From: Sergeia podlipaevii
Lineage: Eukaryota > Euglenozoa > Kinetoplastea > Trypanosomatida > Trypanosomatidae
Assembly (NCBI GenBank): GCA_030849805.1
Contig: JASANZ010002262.1
Coordinates: 1 to 64,000, forward strand
Direction of reading: 5' to 3'
Length of the DNA stretch: 64,000 bases
The position numbers and the translations under genes were made by a program. Shown here one piece after another: positions 28,289-38,224 of this stretch (positions are counted from its first letter, which is position 1; the number at the start of each line of letters is the position of its first letter). The notes beneath the pieces are model-generated. The model did no database searches, had not been told where the DNA came from, and saw nothing but the letters and a program-made list of their open reading frames with translations.

Positions 28289-29602
28289 TCAATTTACGGT
28301 TGCTTTTAGCCACTCCATCACGCGGTATGGGTCCGTAGCAATATAAGGGCTTGCATAGAACTCCAAGGCGCCTATGTCCGACCGCACATCAAAAGGATTC
28401 CCGCGGTCAGAGACACGAAATACGGCTTGCGTATACGGTATAGTTTGCCCAGTCTCCGACGTGGGAGTGACAGTGAAGGCAATACCAAGGCTCATCGCAC
28501 GTGACTGCCCCTTGTCGCGCAGTGCCATCATCGCCAATGCAACTGCCTTGCCAAACGAGTCGGTTGGCCCTGGGGCGACAACCATTATTTCTTTATTAAG
28601 AATAGGACTGAGGTACGGCATGACATGGGCGTCGCCAATAGAAATATGCAGGCCGGCAGCCGCATGGGCGTGGATGAGAGATGTCCAGTAGTCAAACTTG
28701 CCTGAGCTATGCATGTACGCTCTCTCAGCAGCGTGAAACATACGCTGAAACCCAGCTGCGTGGCGACCGCGTTGCATAAACACTTGCATATGAAAATGAT
28801 CCTGCGACGCTGAAGCGCGTTTGCCAATATCGGATATAATATTACAGTGAGAAAAGCTGCGATCTATCTTATTCACCTTCTGGCACCAGTCGCGAGCATG
28901 GCAAATCATTTCGTTAATCAAGGACTCGTTAAAGCCTAATGGATCGTGATGGTAAGAAATAATAAGTGTGTGCCACGGAGCCAGTTTTCCAACATTTGAA
29001 GCAGTGTACGCAAGCGGGCCCTTCAGTCGGCCAAACGCATCCTCGCTGGTACGATCAACGCTGCAGAAGTCACACTGCTGCGCTCCTGTCGAAGCGGTGT
29101 AGAGTTCTCTGAACTTCCTCTCCTCCTCCTCACTGTACGTCCGCTCCGCGACTCTGAGCCGTCTCACATCATTGAAAGCAGACAGTTCATCAGTGTGCAC
29201 GTTGGCTACAGTGACAATGGTCTGGTGCTCTAGCAAAGCAATTTTCTCCTTTTCCGTTCCCACGAGAGCAGCAAATATGCTCAGTGCACGTGCTTTGAAT
29301 CCCTCTGGAATGCGCTGGATGGCCGCATTCGCATTGATGTCGAAAACAGCCCGGAGAGACTGCGCGGAGCGTGTGAATGTGGGATCACGCCCATGAAGAG
29401 CACTTGTCAGTGCCGCAGGTAGATGAAAAATAGAACTGCAGGGAAGGGCAACAGGGAGAGAAGAGACTACCTTCAGTGCATCGCCTGCTGGTGCTGGAGG
29501 CATCCTGGGGCGTGAGAAAAATGCAAGAAAACAAAATAAAAGTAGTGCAGCAGTTAAAAATATGACCACTTTGACAGTCCCTTTATTCTTTGCGGAAGTC
29601 AT
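28289..29602 (-). CDS. Membrane-anchored HIT/GalT-like protein
   Basis: A 437-aa protein with an N-terminal signal anchor (about 10-29, VVIFLTAALLLFCFLAFF) and a HIT/galactose-1-phosphate-uridylyltransferase-like fold. Visible are CDFC (177-180, possible metal site), KLAPWHTLIIS (compare GalT/HIT 'P.H.L.i'), a helix, and the catalytic-type HFHMQVFMQ with His269, His271 and Gln273. The C-terminus (SDIGALEFYASPYIATDPYRVMEWL) is family-like. These enzymes are nucleotidyl transferases or hydrolases acting through a His nucleophile; the substrate here is unknown. The longest frame is mostly translated pyrimidine tract. An ATG exists at 29647, but the first AG after the tract is at 29628-29629, so the ATG at 29602 is the better start. 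Confidence 0.72.
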   Translation of the reverse strand: MTSAKNKGTVKVVIFLTAALLLFCFLAFFSRPRMPPAPAGDALKVVSSLPVALPCSSIFHLPAALTSALHGRDPTFTRSAQSLRAVFDINANAAIQRIPEGFKARALSIFAALVGTEKEKIALLEHQTIVTVANVHTDELSAFNDVRRLRVAERTYSEEEERKFRELYTASTGAQQCDFCSVDRTSEDAFGRLKGPLAYTASNVGKLAPWHTLIISYHHDPLGFNESLINEMICHARDWCQKVNKIDRSFSHCNIISDIGKRASASQDHFHMQVFMQRGRHAAGFQRMFHAAERAYMHSSGKFDYWTSLIHAHAAAGLHISIGDAHVMPYLSPILNKEIMVVAPGPTDSFGKAVALAMMALRDKGQSRAMSLGIAFTVTPTSETGQTIPYTQAVFRVSDRGNPFDVRSDIGALEFYASPYIATDPYRVMEWLKATVN

Positions 29603-30285
29603 GAGAAGAAAAAACTTCCTACGTCTGCTTGCAAAGCAATTTGCCATGAGCAGAACGCAAATTTTATTATTATTATTTTTTTTTTTAGTAAGGACCAAAA
29701 AAAAAAAAAATAGAAAAAAAAGATGAATAAGCAAGAAAATAAAATTGACACAACAACGTATCGCAGCGTTGTATATATATGCAATTTTATGTACTTCAAC
29801 TGTGTGTATTGTGTGTAGAAAGTATATAAGACTACCTGTTAACAAAAGCATATAACAAAAAAAGAAGGAAAAGAAAAAAAAAAAAAAGATTTTCAATATG
29901 GGAGAAAGAAAAGCAATTAAAACACCCAGACAACAACCAGCAATAGATAAGAAGCGATATATCCCCTGCCAACTAAATAGCGTGAGGCGCGATACAATGA
30001 TATGCTACACTGTCAAAAAAAAAAAGACAAAAAATATATAAACTGTCTCCAAGATGCATACTTGGTCCGCTAGTAGCATTCGCGTATTTATGTATTCATT
30101 CATTTTTTCAAGTTGTGTAAACATGCACTCAATCTTCTACAACAGAGCAATACGCGTGTCTTCCCTACGCCATATTTCATTCCTCTTCGCATACACAACC
30201 TGCCCAGTAGCATTTTCCATTTTCTTCTCCTTTTTTTGTGTGTGTTTTTCTGATTGTTACTTTTAGGTGTTCTCTTTAACCGCAT
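29603..30285. other. Intergenic between HIT/GalT-like gene and NOP10
   Basis: A-runs at 29697-29710 and 29875-29888, a TA repeat near 29769, and A-run 30017-30026. + strand frames (30054-30266) show no coding character. Confidence 0.5.
29628..29725 (-). promoter_or_regulatory. Predicted spliced-leader acceptor deciding the HIT/GalT-like start
   Basis: On the minus strand a long pyrimidine tract (about 29690-29725) is followed by about 60 nt with no AG until 29628-29629. A trans-spliced mRNA would therefore lack the ATG at 29647 and begin translation at 29602. Prediction only. Confidence 0.45.
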
Positions 30286-30477
30286 TTACAGAGGCTTGGG
30301 ACGCTTCTCACATGTGAGTGCCTTGAAGCGGCGCTTGATGGTGACGCGGTGACGGCTGTACTTATCATCGGGACTGAAGCGAGCAGGGTGCGCGCTAAGG
30401 GTGGGCTTGCCCTCAGGGTCTACCTTCTTCAGCGTGTACACACGCTTGCCGTCAACAACGTAGATCTGAAGATGCAT
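30286..30477 (-). CDS. NOP10: H/ACA snoRNP subunit NOP10
   Basis: A 63-aa protein matching NOP10, the smallest core subunit of box H/ACA snoRNPs. These guide pseudouridylation of rRNA and snRNA with the CBF5 (dyskerin) pseudouridine synthase. The sequence opens [18 protein letters not shown], then [22 protein letters not shown], the full family pattern; length is standard. The archaeal zinc cysteines are absent, as in eukaryotes. Nucleolar by family knowledge. Confidence 0.96.
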   Translation of the reverse strand: MHLQIYVVDGKRVYTLKKVDPEGKPTLSAHPARFSPDDKYSRHRVTIKRRFKALTCEKRPKPL

Positions 30478-31360
30478 CTGGGGCTACAGATCTCTTAAGG
30501 ATTTATGCGCAAAGCTAGATGCTTTAAGTGTGTGTGTTTTTTTTCACAGCTATGTGTGGTGGGCAAACAAACAAAAAAGAAAAAGAGGAAAAAAAAAAAA
30601 TAAGCAAATAAAGCAAGAAGTATTTCATTCGTCCATTCCGACACCTTTCACAATTGAAACAAACTGAGAGAACTACAAAAGTTCGTGTCAAACAAGAATA
30701 AAACGGTGTTGCATAAAATGTGTGTGTATGTGTGTGTGTGTGTGTTATTTTTTTTTTTTCTGGATGATCTAATGCTAAACATTCTTTACAGTGGGCAATG
30801 AAAGGAGATGAGAGAAGAGCAACGAATATTCGCCCCAAATTCTTAGAGAAAAAGAAAAACGCAAGTAAGCAAAAACATGGAAGACTATGCTCACACGACT
30901 TGATACGATTCCACTTTTCTCTTCCTCACTTATAAACTAAAAAGGTACGCTCGATAGTCTACAAGCAGTCAGACAGCACGTGCATGCATGCTCAAAGCCA
31001 AGAGACCTTTCATCGAAGAGTAAAACAAGAAAAGAAAATCCCACTGTGTACAGAATGTGCGTCACCCGTAGTAGCCATTTATATATGAAAAATAAAAAAA
31101 AATGAGTAAAGAGGCGTGGGGGAGTGATTGATGCCATACACAGGCCGTTTTCAAGGTGTCTATACATCTAAAGCTAGCAAGCTCTCCCTTCCCTCTCTTT
31201 TTCATTGCTTCCTCTTTTTTCATGTAACTCGCAATACAAAGAATGCCGCAAGAAAAAAAAGGAAGTAGAAGAGATAATATAAATCAAAAGTAGGCAGGGG
31301 GGCAAGGAGCCGTGCTCCGCTACTACGCCTCCCTGACCGCCAACCAAGAGCAGTATCGCG
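30478..31360. other. Intergenic with TG repeat
   Basis: TG repeat (30719-30744) next to a T-run (30747-30760), and an A-run at 30588-30600. The 76-codon minus frame 30937-31167 has an ATG but a purine-rich upstream sequence and no recognisable content, so it is not called. Confidence 0.45.
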
Positions 31361-33010
31361 TTAATACGATGAGAGACGGCGGCCTCGCTTCTTCAAGTGT
31401 GCACGCAGCGCTGGACAGTCTTGAAAGCAGCTGGCCACAAAGCACGTGTTGTTCAGCACTGCTGTAACAGACGCTTCAGACAGAAACACAGGAAAGTGGA
31501 TGGGAGGTCGGCGAGGAAGAAAGAGCCGCTTTGCGCGTTTGTCGCTGCCAGCACTTCCAAATAGCGCAAAGGAAGAAGTGCGAACAGACCTCGCTGTCGG
31601 CGTGCTTGACGCTGGGGGACAACGAGAGGTAGCGCGCAACTGATCCGTCTCACACGCATCGCGTGCGGCGTGGCGGACTTTAGCAAGAAGTGCAGTCCTC
31701 AGCTCAGCGCGCAACAGCAGTTCCGGCAATGGGCCAGCCAAGTAGTAGTTATAAACATCCAGCTCATAAGAGCGCCTTGGAACTGCTCCGTTCTGCGCCT
31801 TTATAGTACCCGCTGTAGGCTTCAACGGCGACTGCTGGCCTCTGAGCAGCCCTCCCCGCTGTCGCTGCTTTTGTGGCTGTTCTCTTTCTGCTTCGACAAT
31901 GTTCTCCAGCGCCGTCATCAGTGGTGAGCAAGCCTCCAGTGCCAGCAGTTCCGCCTCCCGCTCTGCGACCACCTGTGCCCAGTACGCCGCCTCCCCACTT
32001 CTACGTATGCGCAACAGGTTCAAGGTGACTCCGCTCTCTACGCGGGCACGGTGGCGCCGATAGACTCGCTGGATAAGGATCACCTTTGCCGCCAAAGCCC
32101 TCACCCCTTCACGCAGCCACACAAGTGGGGCAGTGCGAAGCACTTTCACCATCACCGCGCACGCACTCCGCTTCTCCCACACATGGACAAAACGAGGGAC
32201 GTGTCGCAGGCCGCTGCTTCGGTTGAGCGCCAGCATGCACTTCACGCGGTGACGATGCAGCCTCCATAACGGTAAAAACAGTCGTGCCAACGCGCTCAAG
32301 GCAGCCGTGCGCTTGGCGCATGCAAGCTGCTCTGCCTTCAGTGCCTCAGCTACTTTCTTCTCTTCAGCCTCAGTCTCGTGCACTCGCAGTGCCACGCTAT
32401 CCATCTCGCTGTCTGATTCAGCACACGGCGCCACATCAACCTTCTCCTCTGCCTCGGCAAATATAAAAAGAGACGTAGGTGGTGCCACAAGTACACTTCC
32501 ATCTTTGATAGGCGCTGGCACGTCGTTGAGAAGCAACCCAATATCTCTCTCATTATCGGCGGCATTGTCCGTGTCCTTGTTCAACATACTATCTATATCT
32601 ATTGTATTGTCGCCGCTAGCGCCGTCGGCACTTGAGTGCTCCTTTGGAGAACACAAAGTAGTGCGTCGCCCGCTGTACCGTCCGGTGCGCAGCGTATGCT
32701 GCCAAAAGGCACCACCGGTTGCAAGAGCTACCCCACCACCACCACCGGAGGGCTGATAGCCCCCTGCTGAGTCGAGAGTGTAAAATTGTTTTTTCTTTGG
32801 CTGGCTCAAGCGCCGGATGGTAGCGACAGAGGGCGGGCGTGTGCGAGTGGGGCTGCCAGATAGGCGCGGGCGGGCCATAATGCCACCATTAGCATATCGC
32901 TGAGGCTGTGGCACCACGTCGTGTATATGGCGTACACTTGCAGCGTTGTGTGCATTCTCCTCCTGCACATACGACGGCGGCGCCGTGTGGCGCCTGTACG
33001 TATTCAGCAT
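31361..33010 (-). CDS. IQ-motif-containing protein of unknown function
   Basis: A 549-aa protein I do not recognise. The first 180 residues are low-complexity and basic with a Gly run (GGGGGG at about 89-94). Residues 200-245 are helical and charged. An IQ-like element (AAKVILIQRVYRRHRARV, about 307-324) could bind calmodulin or myosin-type light chains. The C-terminal half is helical, Arg-rich, and ends in LKKRGRRLSSY. No membrane segment. The start ATG opens MLNTYRRHTAPP. A cytoskeleton-associated role is possible but only inferred. Confidence 0.65.
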   Translation of the reverse strand: MLNTYRRHTAPPSYVQEENAHNAASVRHIHDVVPQPQRYANGGIMARPRLSGSPTRTRPPSVATIRRLSQPKKKQFYTLDSAGGYQPSGGGGGVALATGGAFWQHTLRTGRYSGRRTTLCSPKEHSSADGASGDNTIDIDSMLNKDTDNAADNERDIGLLLNDVPAPIKDGSVLVAPPTSLFIFAEAEEKVDVAPCAESDSEMDSVALRVHETEAEEKKVAEALKAEQLACAKRTAALSALARLFLPLWRLHRHRVKCMLALNRSSGLRHVPRFVHVWEKRSACAVMVKVLRTAPLVWLREGVRALAAKVILIQRVYRRHRARVESGVTLNLLRIRRSGEAAYWAQVVAEREAELLALEACSPLMTALENIVEAEREQPQKQRQRGGLLRGQQSPLKPTAGTIKAQNGAVPRRSYELDVYNYYLAGPLPELLLRAELRTALLAKVRHAARDACETDQLRATSRCPPASSTPTARSVRTSSFALFGSAGSDKRAKRLFLPRRPPIHFPVFLSEASVTAVLNNTCFVASCFQDCPALRAHLKKRGRRLSSY

Positions 33011-33731
33011 CTATATAGTTTAAATACAAAAAAAAAAGTAGGAGAAAACAGTAGTCTGCGTTTTCTTTATATATATATAATTGTAAATTACTGCGTGGTT
33101 ATAATAATAATAATAATGGAGAAACACCCGGCTACACGCGATGAGTTTGCTGGGTTTGCTATATAGTGTACAATCGCGGTATGTTGTTATCTTTGTTTTG
33201 TGTGTTGTTCGCTCTTTCTCTCCTTGTAATGTATGGACTAATTGTCAAACTAACCAATATATGTTTCCTTTGCTCCTCCCCCGCCCCCTTTCTTTTACCT
33301 GCGAAAACGGCGAGTGTGATGGGAATGGAAAGAGAGAGAAAAGGGAAAGGGGAAGGTGGATATGATAGAAAAAAAATGTTTCACAAGTGTCCCAAATGTT
33401 CGTCAGAAAAAAAAATAGACATCTTGACCGCAGACATAGAAATACTGTAAGTACAAAATGAAAAAACGGTGGAAAGAAAGTAGAACACGCCTATTGCAGC
33501 TCAAAGGAAGCAACGCAAGCTCCAATTAATGATTTGCTTACTTGTCAAGCTTACAGGTTATTCTTTAAACAAGTGGCGCATTGCCACCGCTTTGCACACA
33601 GAAACAAAGGGGAGGGAGATCGTCCCACATAAAAAATATAAAAGCATCTTGTCCTGCGCTCTCGTTATCTGAATTCTCAGCTCCTTCTCCTCCTCTCTCG
33701 CTCCTTCTGACTCGTATTCGTACACACTCTT
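33011..33731. other. Intergenic
   Basis: TA repeat near 33068-33079, TAA repeat at 33101-33116, and G/A-rich 33325-33365. The + strand frames here have no coding character; the minus frame 33565-33780 overlaps the EMC3 end in another frame. Confidence 0.5.
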
Positions 33732-34508
33732 CTACTTGCGAGCCTTCAGTCGTGCCGCACGCATCTTGCCAGCCTTCCACTCCTTAATCAGGGTAGTCGG
33801 AGCATCCGCATACTCCCACTTGTGGCGATCCTTGACAAACTCAAGATCACTGGTAATTTGCTTAAATATTTTCTTGAAGTCCACAGGCTGGCCAGGTGCG
33901 CCACCTTGCATCTGCTGCATCATAAGAGCCTGATCATTCATGCTATCAACATCCTGGCCCAGCAGTAGCTGTAGGAGTCCCTGGCAGCCGGACATGATCA
34001 TAAAGTAGAGACTCAACGAAGTGACGTAGTTACAGTCAAGGTTGTCAATATCCAAGCCACGCTGCATCATGCCCTGGAAGCGGTGAGAGAGAGGGAAAGG
34101 GAACTTGGCGACAACAAAGCCAGAAAAGAAGTACGAGGTGAGCATCATCATTCCAATATTGGGCACCATCATCATGAATTGGTTCTTCATGAGGCCCATC
34201 ATCATATTAGGATCGTTCATCATCTCCATCGGGTTGGGTGCCTCCACCTCCTTCTTCAGCTGTGTGTTGAGCATGCGCTCGGCGCGCTTCTTGTGAGCCT
34301 CCGGTGGCAGTGAGCTACCCGCGTTGCACAGCATGCGGCCGTAGTTGGCGATATTCATATTGCAGATGTTCGTCATGACTGGCTTCGCAGTAGTGTTGAA
34401 CAGCAGCGTAGTAAAGTGGCGAAGAATGCCCATGAACACAACTATGGCAAAAAGCGGTATAAGCACCCAGTCGCGAATGCTGGGGTCTAAGAGAATGTTC
34501 TGTGCCAT
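33732..34508 (-). CDS. EMC3: ER membrane protein complex subunit 3
   Basis: A 258-aa homologue of EMC3 (TMEM111), the YidC/Oxa1-related subunit of the ER membrane complex that inserts tail-anchored and polytopic proteins. The N-terminal ILLDPSIRDWVLIPLF, the TM1 region, KKRAERMLN in the cytosolic coiled part, the Met-rich PNIGMMMLTSYFFSGFVVAKFPFPLSHRFQ (split here: MMLTSYFFSGF, then PFPLSHRFQGMMQRG) and LSLYFMIMSGCQGL match the family. Three membrane segments lie at about 13-33, 118-140 and 168-186. The cytosolic Met-rich patch (MEMMNDPNMMMGLMKNQFMMM) is a substrate-conducting feature in Oxa1 proteins. Length is typical. Confidence 0.95.
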   Translation of the reverse strand: MAQNILLDPSIRDWVLIPLFAIVVFMGILRHFTTLLFNTTAKPVMTNICNMNIANYGRMLCNAGSSLPPEAHKKRAERMLNTQLKKEVEAPNPMEMMNDPNMMMGLMKNQFMMMVPNIGMMMLTSYFFSGFVVAKFPFPLSHRFQGMMQRGLDIDNLDCNYVTSLSLYFMIMSGCQGLLQLLLGQDVDSMNDQALMMQQMQGGAPGQPVDFKKIFKQITSDLEFVKDRHKWEYADAPTTLIKEWKAGKMRAARLKARK

Positions 34509-35213
34509 TTGTAGAATAGCAATAGTAAGTAATAATAATAATAATAACTAAAACAAGCGTAGGTGAGGTGGCTCTTGAATGCAACACGTAGTGTGCCTCC
34601 GGTGAATGATACCCTATTGATTGATGTAGCTTTTTTTTCCCCCTTTCCTGTCCTGTTCAGTGATTTACTGGAAGTAGATGACGTACTATCACATAAAGAA
34701 AATACAATGAAGTGAAAGGAACAAAAAGTACGCATGTAGTATATATATAAAGAAAGGCCATAGCGCTGCGTCATGCAACGGTACACAAAGGGAAACAAAT
34801 CTTTTTACCCAGCATTCTATAGATCGCACGTTCACGTTAGTGTACTACTGATGCTTCTACTGCTTGTGTGCCAGCTCGAGGCTGTACAGCGTAGATTGAA
34901 ACACACAGAGAAAGTCCCAGGTAGGTGTCTTCCCACTTTTCGCCGTACCGAGGTGTATGTGAAATACAGTCCGCTCTCTATCTTTCCTCCCTCGTCTATG
35001 AAAGGGCCTCGCAGTCATACAAAACAAAATAGCAAAAATGTCGGGTGACCCCCCTACAGCACGAAGGTCATTTATATATTCTCCTTAAGAAAAAAAAAGA
35101 CGATAGTTGGCAATAGTACAATTCGCATCTCATCTGCCTCGCTGCGGCTTCACTCACCCTAGAGCCGGCCAGTCGCCACCCCCCTTCCATGTCTACTATC
35201 TCCTCTTTTTTGA
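34509..35213. other. Intergenic holding a possible short gene
   Basis: TAA/AAT repeat at 34530-34549, TA repeat near 34740, and A-run 35090-35098. A GC-richer block at 34857-35020 carries a 53-codon frame listed separately. Confidence 0.45.
34857..35018 (-). CDS. Candidate 53-aa protein between EMC3 and PIP kinase
   Basis: A 53-codon ATG frame on the coding strand, in a GC-richer island of AT-rich spacer. The N-terminus is basic (MTARPFHRRGRKDRER), followed by TVFHIHLGTAKSGKTPTWDF and a helical end with TLYSLELAHKQ. On the minus strand a pyrimidine tract at about 35088-35106 precedes AG candidates near 35080 and 35054. I do not recognise the sequence. The composition and signals suggest a real small gene, but no homology supports it. 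Confidence 0.35.
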   Translation of the reverse strand: MTARPFHRRGRKDRERTVFHIHLGTAKSGKTPTWDFLCVFQSTLYSLELAHKQ

Positions 35214-36503
35214 TTATTCTACAATTGGGAACACTATCTCGGTATACTTGGCAATACGATCGCGATACTTGGCTGGTGGAATCGTTGAAAGGGTCTCCTC
35301 CTCCCAGAGAAATGACTTGAAGAAGTTCGCCGCCTTCTTCTTGATTGTATATTTGGTAAGCATGTCAATCACCCCGACGTAATATATCTCTTGATCGAAC
35401 AGGCTGTGCACGCCATCCGCAAAGTCAGAGAGCGCCTTGTACATACGCTCCGGTGGCTCTGGCCTCACCTCCACCGCGTCACCGTCATCTCCAATTGGTC
35501 TTGACTTCTTCATGTTTAGCACGACATATCGCCTCCCTGAGCGAGACTGCTTATTCCTGTTGTAGGAAACTCCAATAAGGAGAGAGTAGTCCATCAAACC
35601 TACTTGGCCGAGAAAATTATAATCCATGTGAAGCTGCGCCACCAGCTTCTTTCGCATCGGCTTCTCAAGCCAGAAGAGGCGTGTGAGCTCCTTGTCCTTG
35701 TTGGTAGCGAGTTTGTGCTTGTCTTCCGACTTGACCACTACGACGTCTTCATCCCTGTTGTTTGCCGTTGCTGCGACATCGTCCGCCTCGTTGACTGGGG
35801 TATCGATAAGATGCGGATTAGGCTCGTAAGCGCGTTTAATCAAGTGCGGGAATTGCTCGAACTTGCCAGGCTTGGGGATTCTGCCCTTCATGTCCCACTT
35901 CTCGTTGAGTGAGGTGGCATTGCCAAACACGTCATTAAAGCACAAAATGTAGCCAACCTCATCGTTCACTGACACCTCCAGTATCATGTAGAATCTCATA
36001 AGCAAGGAATTGGTGTTCTCAGCAAGATACTTGGTGTAGTCCTGAAGCACAGACATGAGCACGTTCACCTCCTCCAAAGCGATGGTCTTGCACATAAACT
36101 CCATATTTTTGGACTTTAAAAAGAGCGCCTGTGACCGTCCCTCGCCAAGGTCCATGCGTACCTTTTCTTCTGGGAGTGTCCACTCATCCGCAAACATTTT
36201 CTCCTCCACTGACTCGATCTGGCGGATGAAGTAGAACACCTCTGGTGCATACTCTCGCGCTGTCACCTTCACCCCTTGCACCGTAGCCGTCTCGCAGGTA
36301 GTCTCATTAAAGTGTTTAGGATTAACTGTGGTGTAGCTCTCAGCAATGCCGCTCTTGGTGCGCCGCACCACTGGTGAATGGGAATCGTCGCCGTTTTCAC
36401 AGTGACGCCGCACCTGAGAGGCTACGGTAGCCCTCAGCGCTCCAGCTACTTGCAGAGCAGTGAGGCCCTGACCACTAGTAGCTGCTCCAGCACAGCTAAG
36501 CAT
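35214..36503 (-). CDS. Phosphatidylinositol phosphate kinase
   Basis: A 429-aa PIP kinase-family protein (phosphorylates phosphatidylinositol 4-phosphate or related lipids). Visible motifs are SQALFLKSKNMEFMCKTI with the probable ATP lysine, LLMRFYMILEV, WDMKGR (the family's DLKGS strand), MDYSLLIGV (304-312), VGVIDMLTKYTIKKKAANFFKSF (within 376-396: metal-binding Asp380, then the specificity/activation loop with basic residues) and YRDRI. The N-terminal 50 residues are low-complexity. An acidic insertion lies around residue 240 (after NEADDVAATANN). Type I versus type II cannot be decided by eye. It probably acts at the plasma or endosomal membrane. Confidence 0.9.
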   Translation of the reverse strand: MLSCAGAATSGQGLTALQVAGALRATVASQVRRHCENGDDSHSPVVRRTKSGIAESYTTVNPKHFNETTCETATVQGVKVTAREYAPEVFYFIRQIESVEEKMFADEWTLPEEKVRMDLGEGRSQALFLKSKNMEFMCKTIALEEVNVLMSVLQDYTKYLAENTNSLLMRFYMILEVSVNDEVGYILCFNDVFGNATSLNEKWDMKGRIPKPGKFEQFPHLIKRAYEPNPHLIDTPVNEADDVAATANNRDEDVVVVKSEDKHKLATNKDKELTRLFWLEKPMRKKLVAQLHMDYNFLGQVGLMDYSLLIGVSYNRNKQSRSGRRYVVLNMKKSRPIGDDGDAVEVRPEPPERMYKALSDFADGVHSLFDQEIYYVGVIDMLTKYTIKKKAANFFKSFLWEEETLSTIPPAKYRDRIAKYTEIVFPIVE

Positions 36504-37021
36504 GTATATTATATCTGTTGTTTGCCAAAAGATCTACTGTATCCTCCCTTTTTTTAGTTTTATGCATGAATAAAAATGGCGTATCAAAGTACCTTTTTTT
36601 GTTGTGCAAAAGAAAAGCCTTCTTTTTTATTTAGAAAAAAAATGAAAAAAAAAAGGCCAATGCTGCACAAGCAGAGTGCTGTAAAGTTCTTGAAAAAAAA
36701 AAAAAAAAACGGTCTAGAGTAACTAGACCCCCTGAAACAATCGACGCATGTAGGAAAGAGTGTTTCAAGAAAACAAAAAAATAAAAAAAGAAACATAAAG
36801 AGAATGCAGCAACACACAAGGTTGCAGGATTTAAAAATGCGCAAATGATGTTGTTATGAAACAAACCTTCAGATTGTCATAACTCAGACTATATATATGA
36901 ATACTTGTGATAATTTGTTTTATTAAGTTCTTATTCACGCTCTGCAACGTTACTACAAATCCGCAAACAGAAAAATAAACATCAAGGATACAGCTTTCGT
37001 GAATATCTCTCATCGCCTCTC
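36504..37021. other. Intergenic
   Basis: A-runs at 36634-36653 and 36691-36708 give pyrimidine tracts on the coding strand. No gene seen. Confidence 0.5.
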
Positions 37022-37411
37022 TTACTTCTTGTACTTCTGAAGCAGCTTCTCCTTCATACTCATCTGACCTTGTAGTGGCTGAGCTGGAGCTTGAGCTAGA
37101 GGATCTGGCTGCGACTCCGCCGCTGCTGCATCATCTCTTTTCCGCTTGTGAGACATGATCTGCTGAAGTACATATGCTTCGGTCTCGTCACGAGACGCTT
37201 CTGCAGGCGGTGGTCCCGATTGTGCTCCTACGCCCGGACTGCTATCGAGAGGTATGTATGAGGCACCCCCCGCGCCTGCATGGCTGCTATTTTGCGCAAA
37301 TATCTTCTCACGCATGGCCTTCCGCCGCTGCTCACGCCAAGCATTGGGATCCTTGCTCAGCTCAAGGAGGCTCGGGTTCACATTAGAAATATCGCCGTCT
37401 AAATCAGACAT
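37022..37411 (-). CDS. Small charged protein of unknown function
   Basis: A 129-aa protein. A helical N-terminal segment (NPSLLELSKDPNAWREQRRKAMREKIF) is followed by a disordered middle and a basic end (MSMKEKLLQKYKK); a KRKRDD cluster could serve as a nuclear signal. I do not recognise the family. The longest frame starts at the ATG at 37438, but the first AG after the pyrimidine tract is at 37428-37429, downstream of that ATG. I therefore start at 37411 (MSDLDGDISN). Confidence 0.62.
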   Translation of the reverse strand: MSDLDGDISNVNPSLLELSKDPNAWREQRRKAMREKIFAQNSSHAGAGGASYIPLDSSPGVGAQSGPPPAEASRDETEAYVLQQIMSHKRKRDDAAAAESQPDPLAQAPAQPLQGQMSMKEKLLQKYKK

Positions 37412-37646
37412 ATTTGGAATAACAGTACTAATCAACATGCAGAAAAAGAAAGGAAAAAATTAAAAATAAAATGAATGAAATTTGTGTCAGAAAACTAGCC
37501 TACATCCTGTTCGCAAACGATAACAGCAATGAGGTCATCATAGAGCGCATTAATAAACATATTGCACTCGTATACAAGCTGAGACACATTGTCAAATGAA
37601 ATGTTCAGAAGACAAAAAAAAAAGGTAAAAAGTAAAAGGATAAAGA

Positions 37647-37785
37647 TGGGGGAAAAGGAGCTCGTGTGTTCATTGTAACTATGACAATAACTGGTTATGT
37701 GTTCATGGGGAGGTCACAGAAAGCGTGTAGTTGTTAGAATCATGACACGGCGGCGTCAGAAAAAAAAGGCAGCGGAACTAGCAGT
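37647..37785. repeat. Direct repeat, copy 1
   Basis: 139 bp that recurs almost exactly at 38225-38366. The copies share an uninterrupted body of about 95 bp from the tcgtgtgttcattgtaac segment to the gacacggcggcgtc segment, and differ by homopolymer lengths (G5/G6, A8/A12) and a C/G at the start. On the minus strand it includes a pyrimidine tract. Confidence 0.9.
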
Positions 37786-38224
37786 ACGTCAGGTTAGGGG
37801 GGGGGGGAGCCGCGACACCGCCATCGCCAGCTGGTGCAGAGGGGAAAAAAAGCCATCAGAAAGAATGCGACCAATATGGTGGGGTACATCAAGATGGTTC
37901 AGCTCAAACAGAACGCTTAAGGTTTCGCAATCATCACAAGCTATGCTAGCACGAAAAACAAGACAGAGCAAGAGAGGGGGCGACGGCAGACGACGCAACA
38001 TGTTCTCGATGCCTTAGAATAACTTTACCGATAACTGCGAGTGTATGCGGAAAGGACCTATAGGCAGCTTGCATCACACCGCAGCTGCTGTGCAATCTAG
38101 GGCTTATTTTCTGCGAAGCGATCCATGAAGAGTTGGCAGCCTTCGCGGTAAGCATCACCCTGGGTGAACAGGCAGCACAGAACAGCACCACAATCGAAGA
38201 CGCAAGAGGGGCATAACAAGAAAA
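37786..38224 (-). pseudogene. Coding-like relic between the direct repeats
   Basis: A GC-richer 439-bp segment. On the minus strand two overlapping frames (37946-38191 and 37789-38001) and a third short one (reading GDAYREGCQLFMDRFAENKP before a stop) have protein-like composition, but no single frame covers the segment. It looks like a small gene broken by frameshifts. I do not recognise the product. A 10-G run (37798-37807) sits at its end. Confidence 0.35.

Noticed and set aside
30937..31167. A 76-codon minus-strand frame between NOP10 and the IQ protein
   Set aside because: It has an ATG, but upstream on the coding strand is purine-rich, without an acceptor signal, and the product looks like translated AT-rich spacer.
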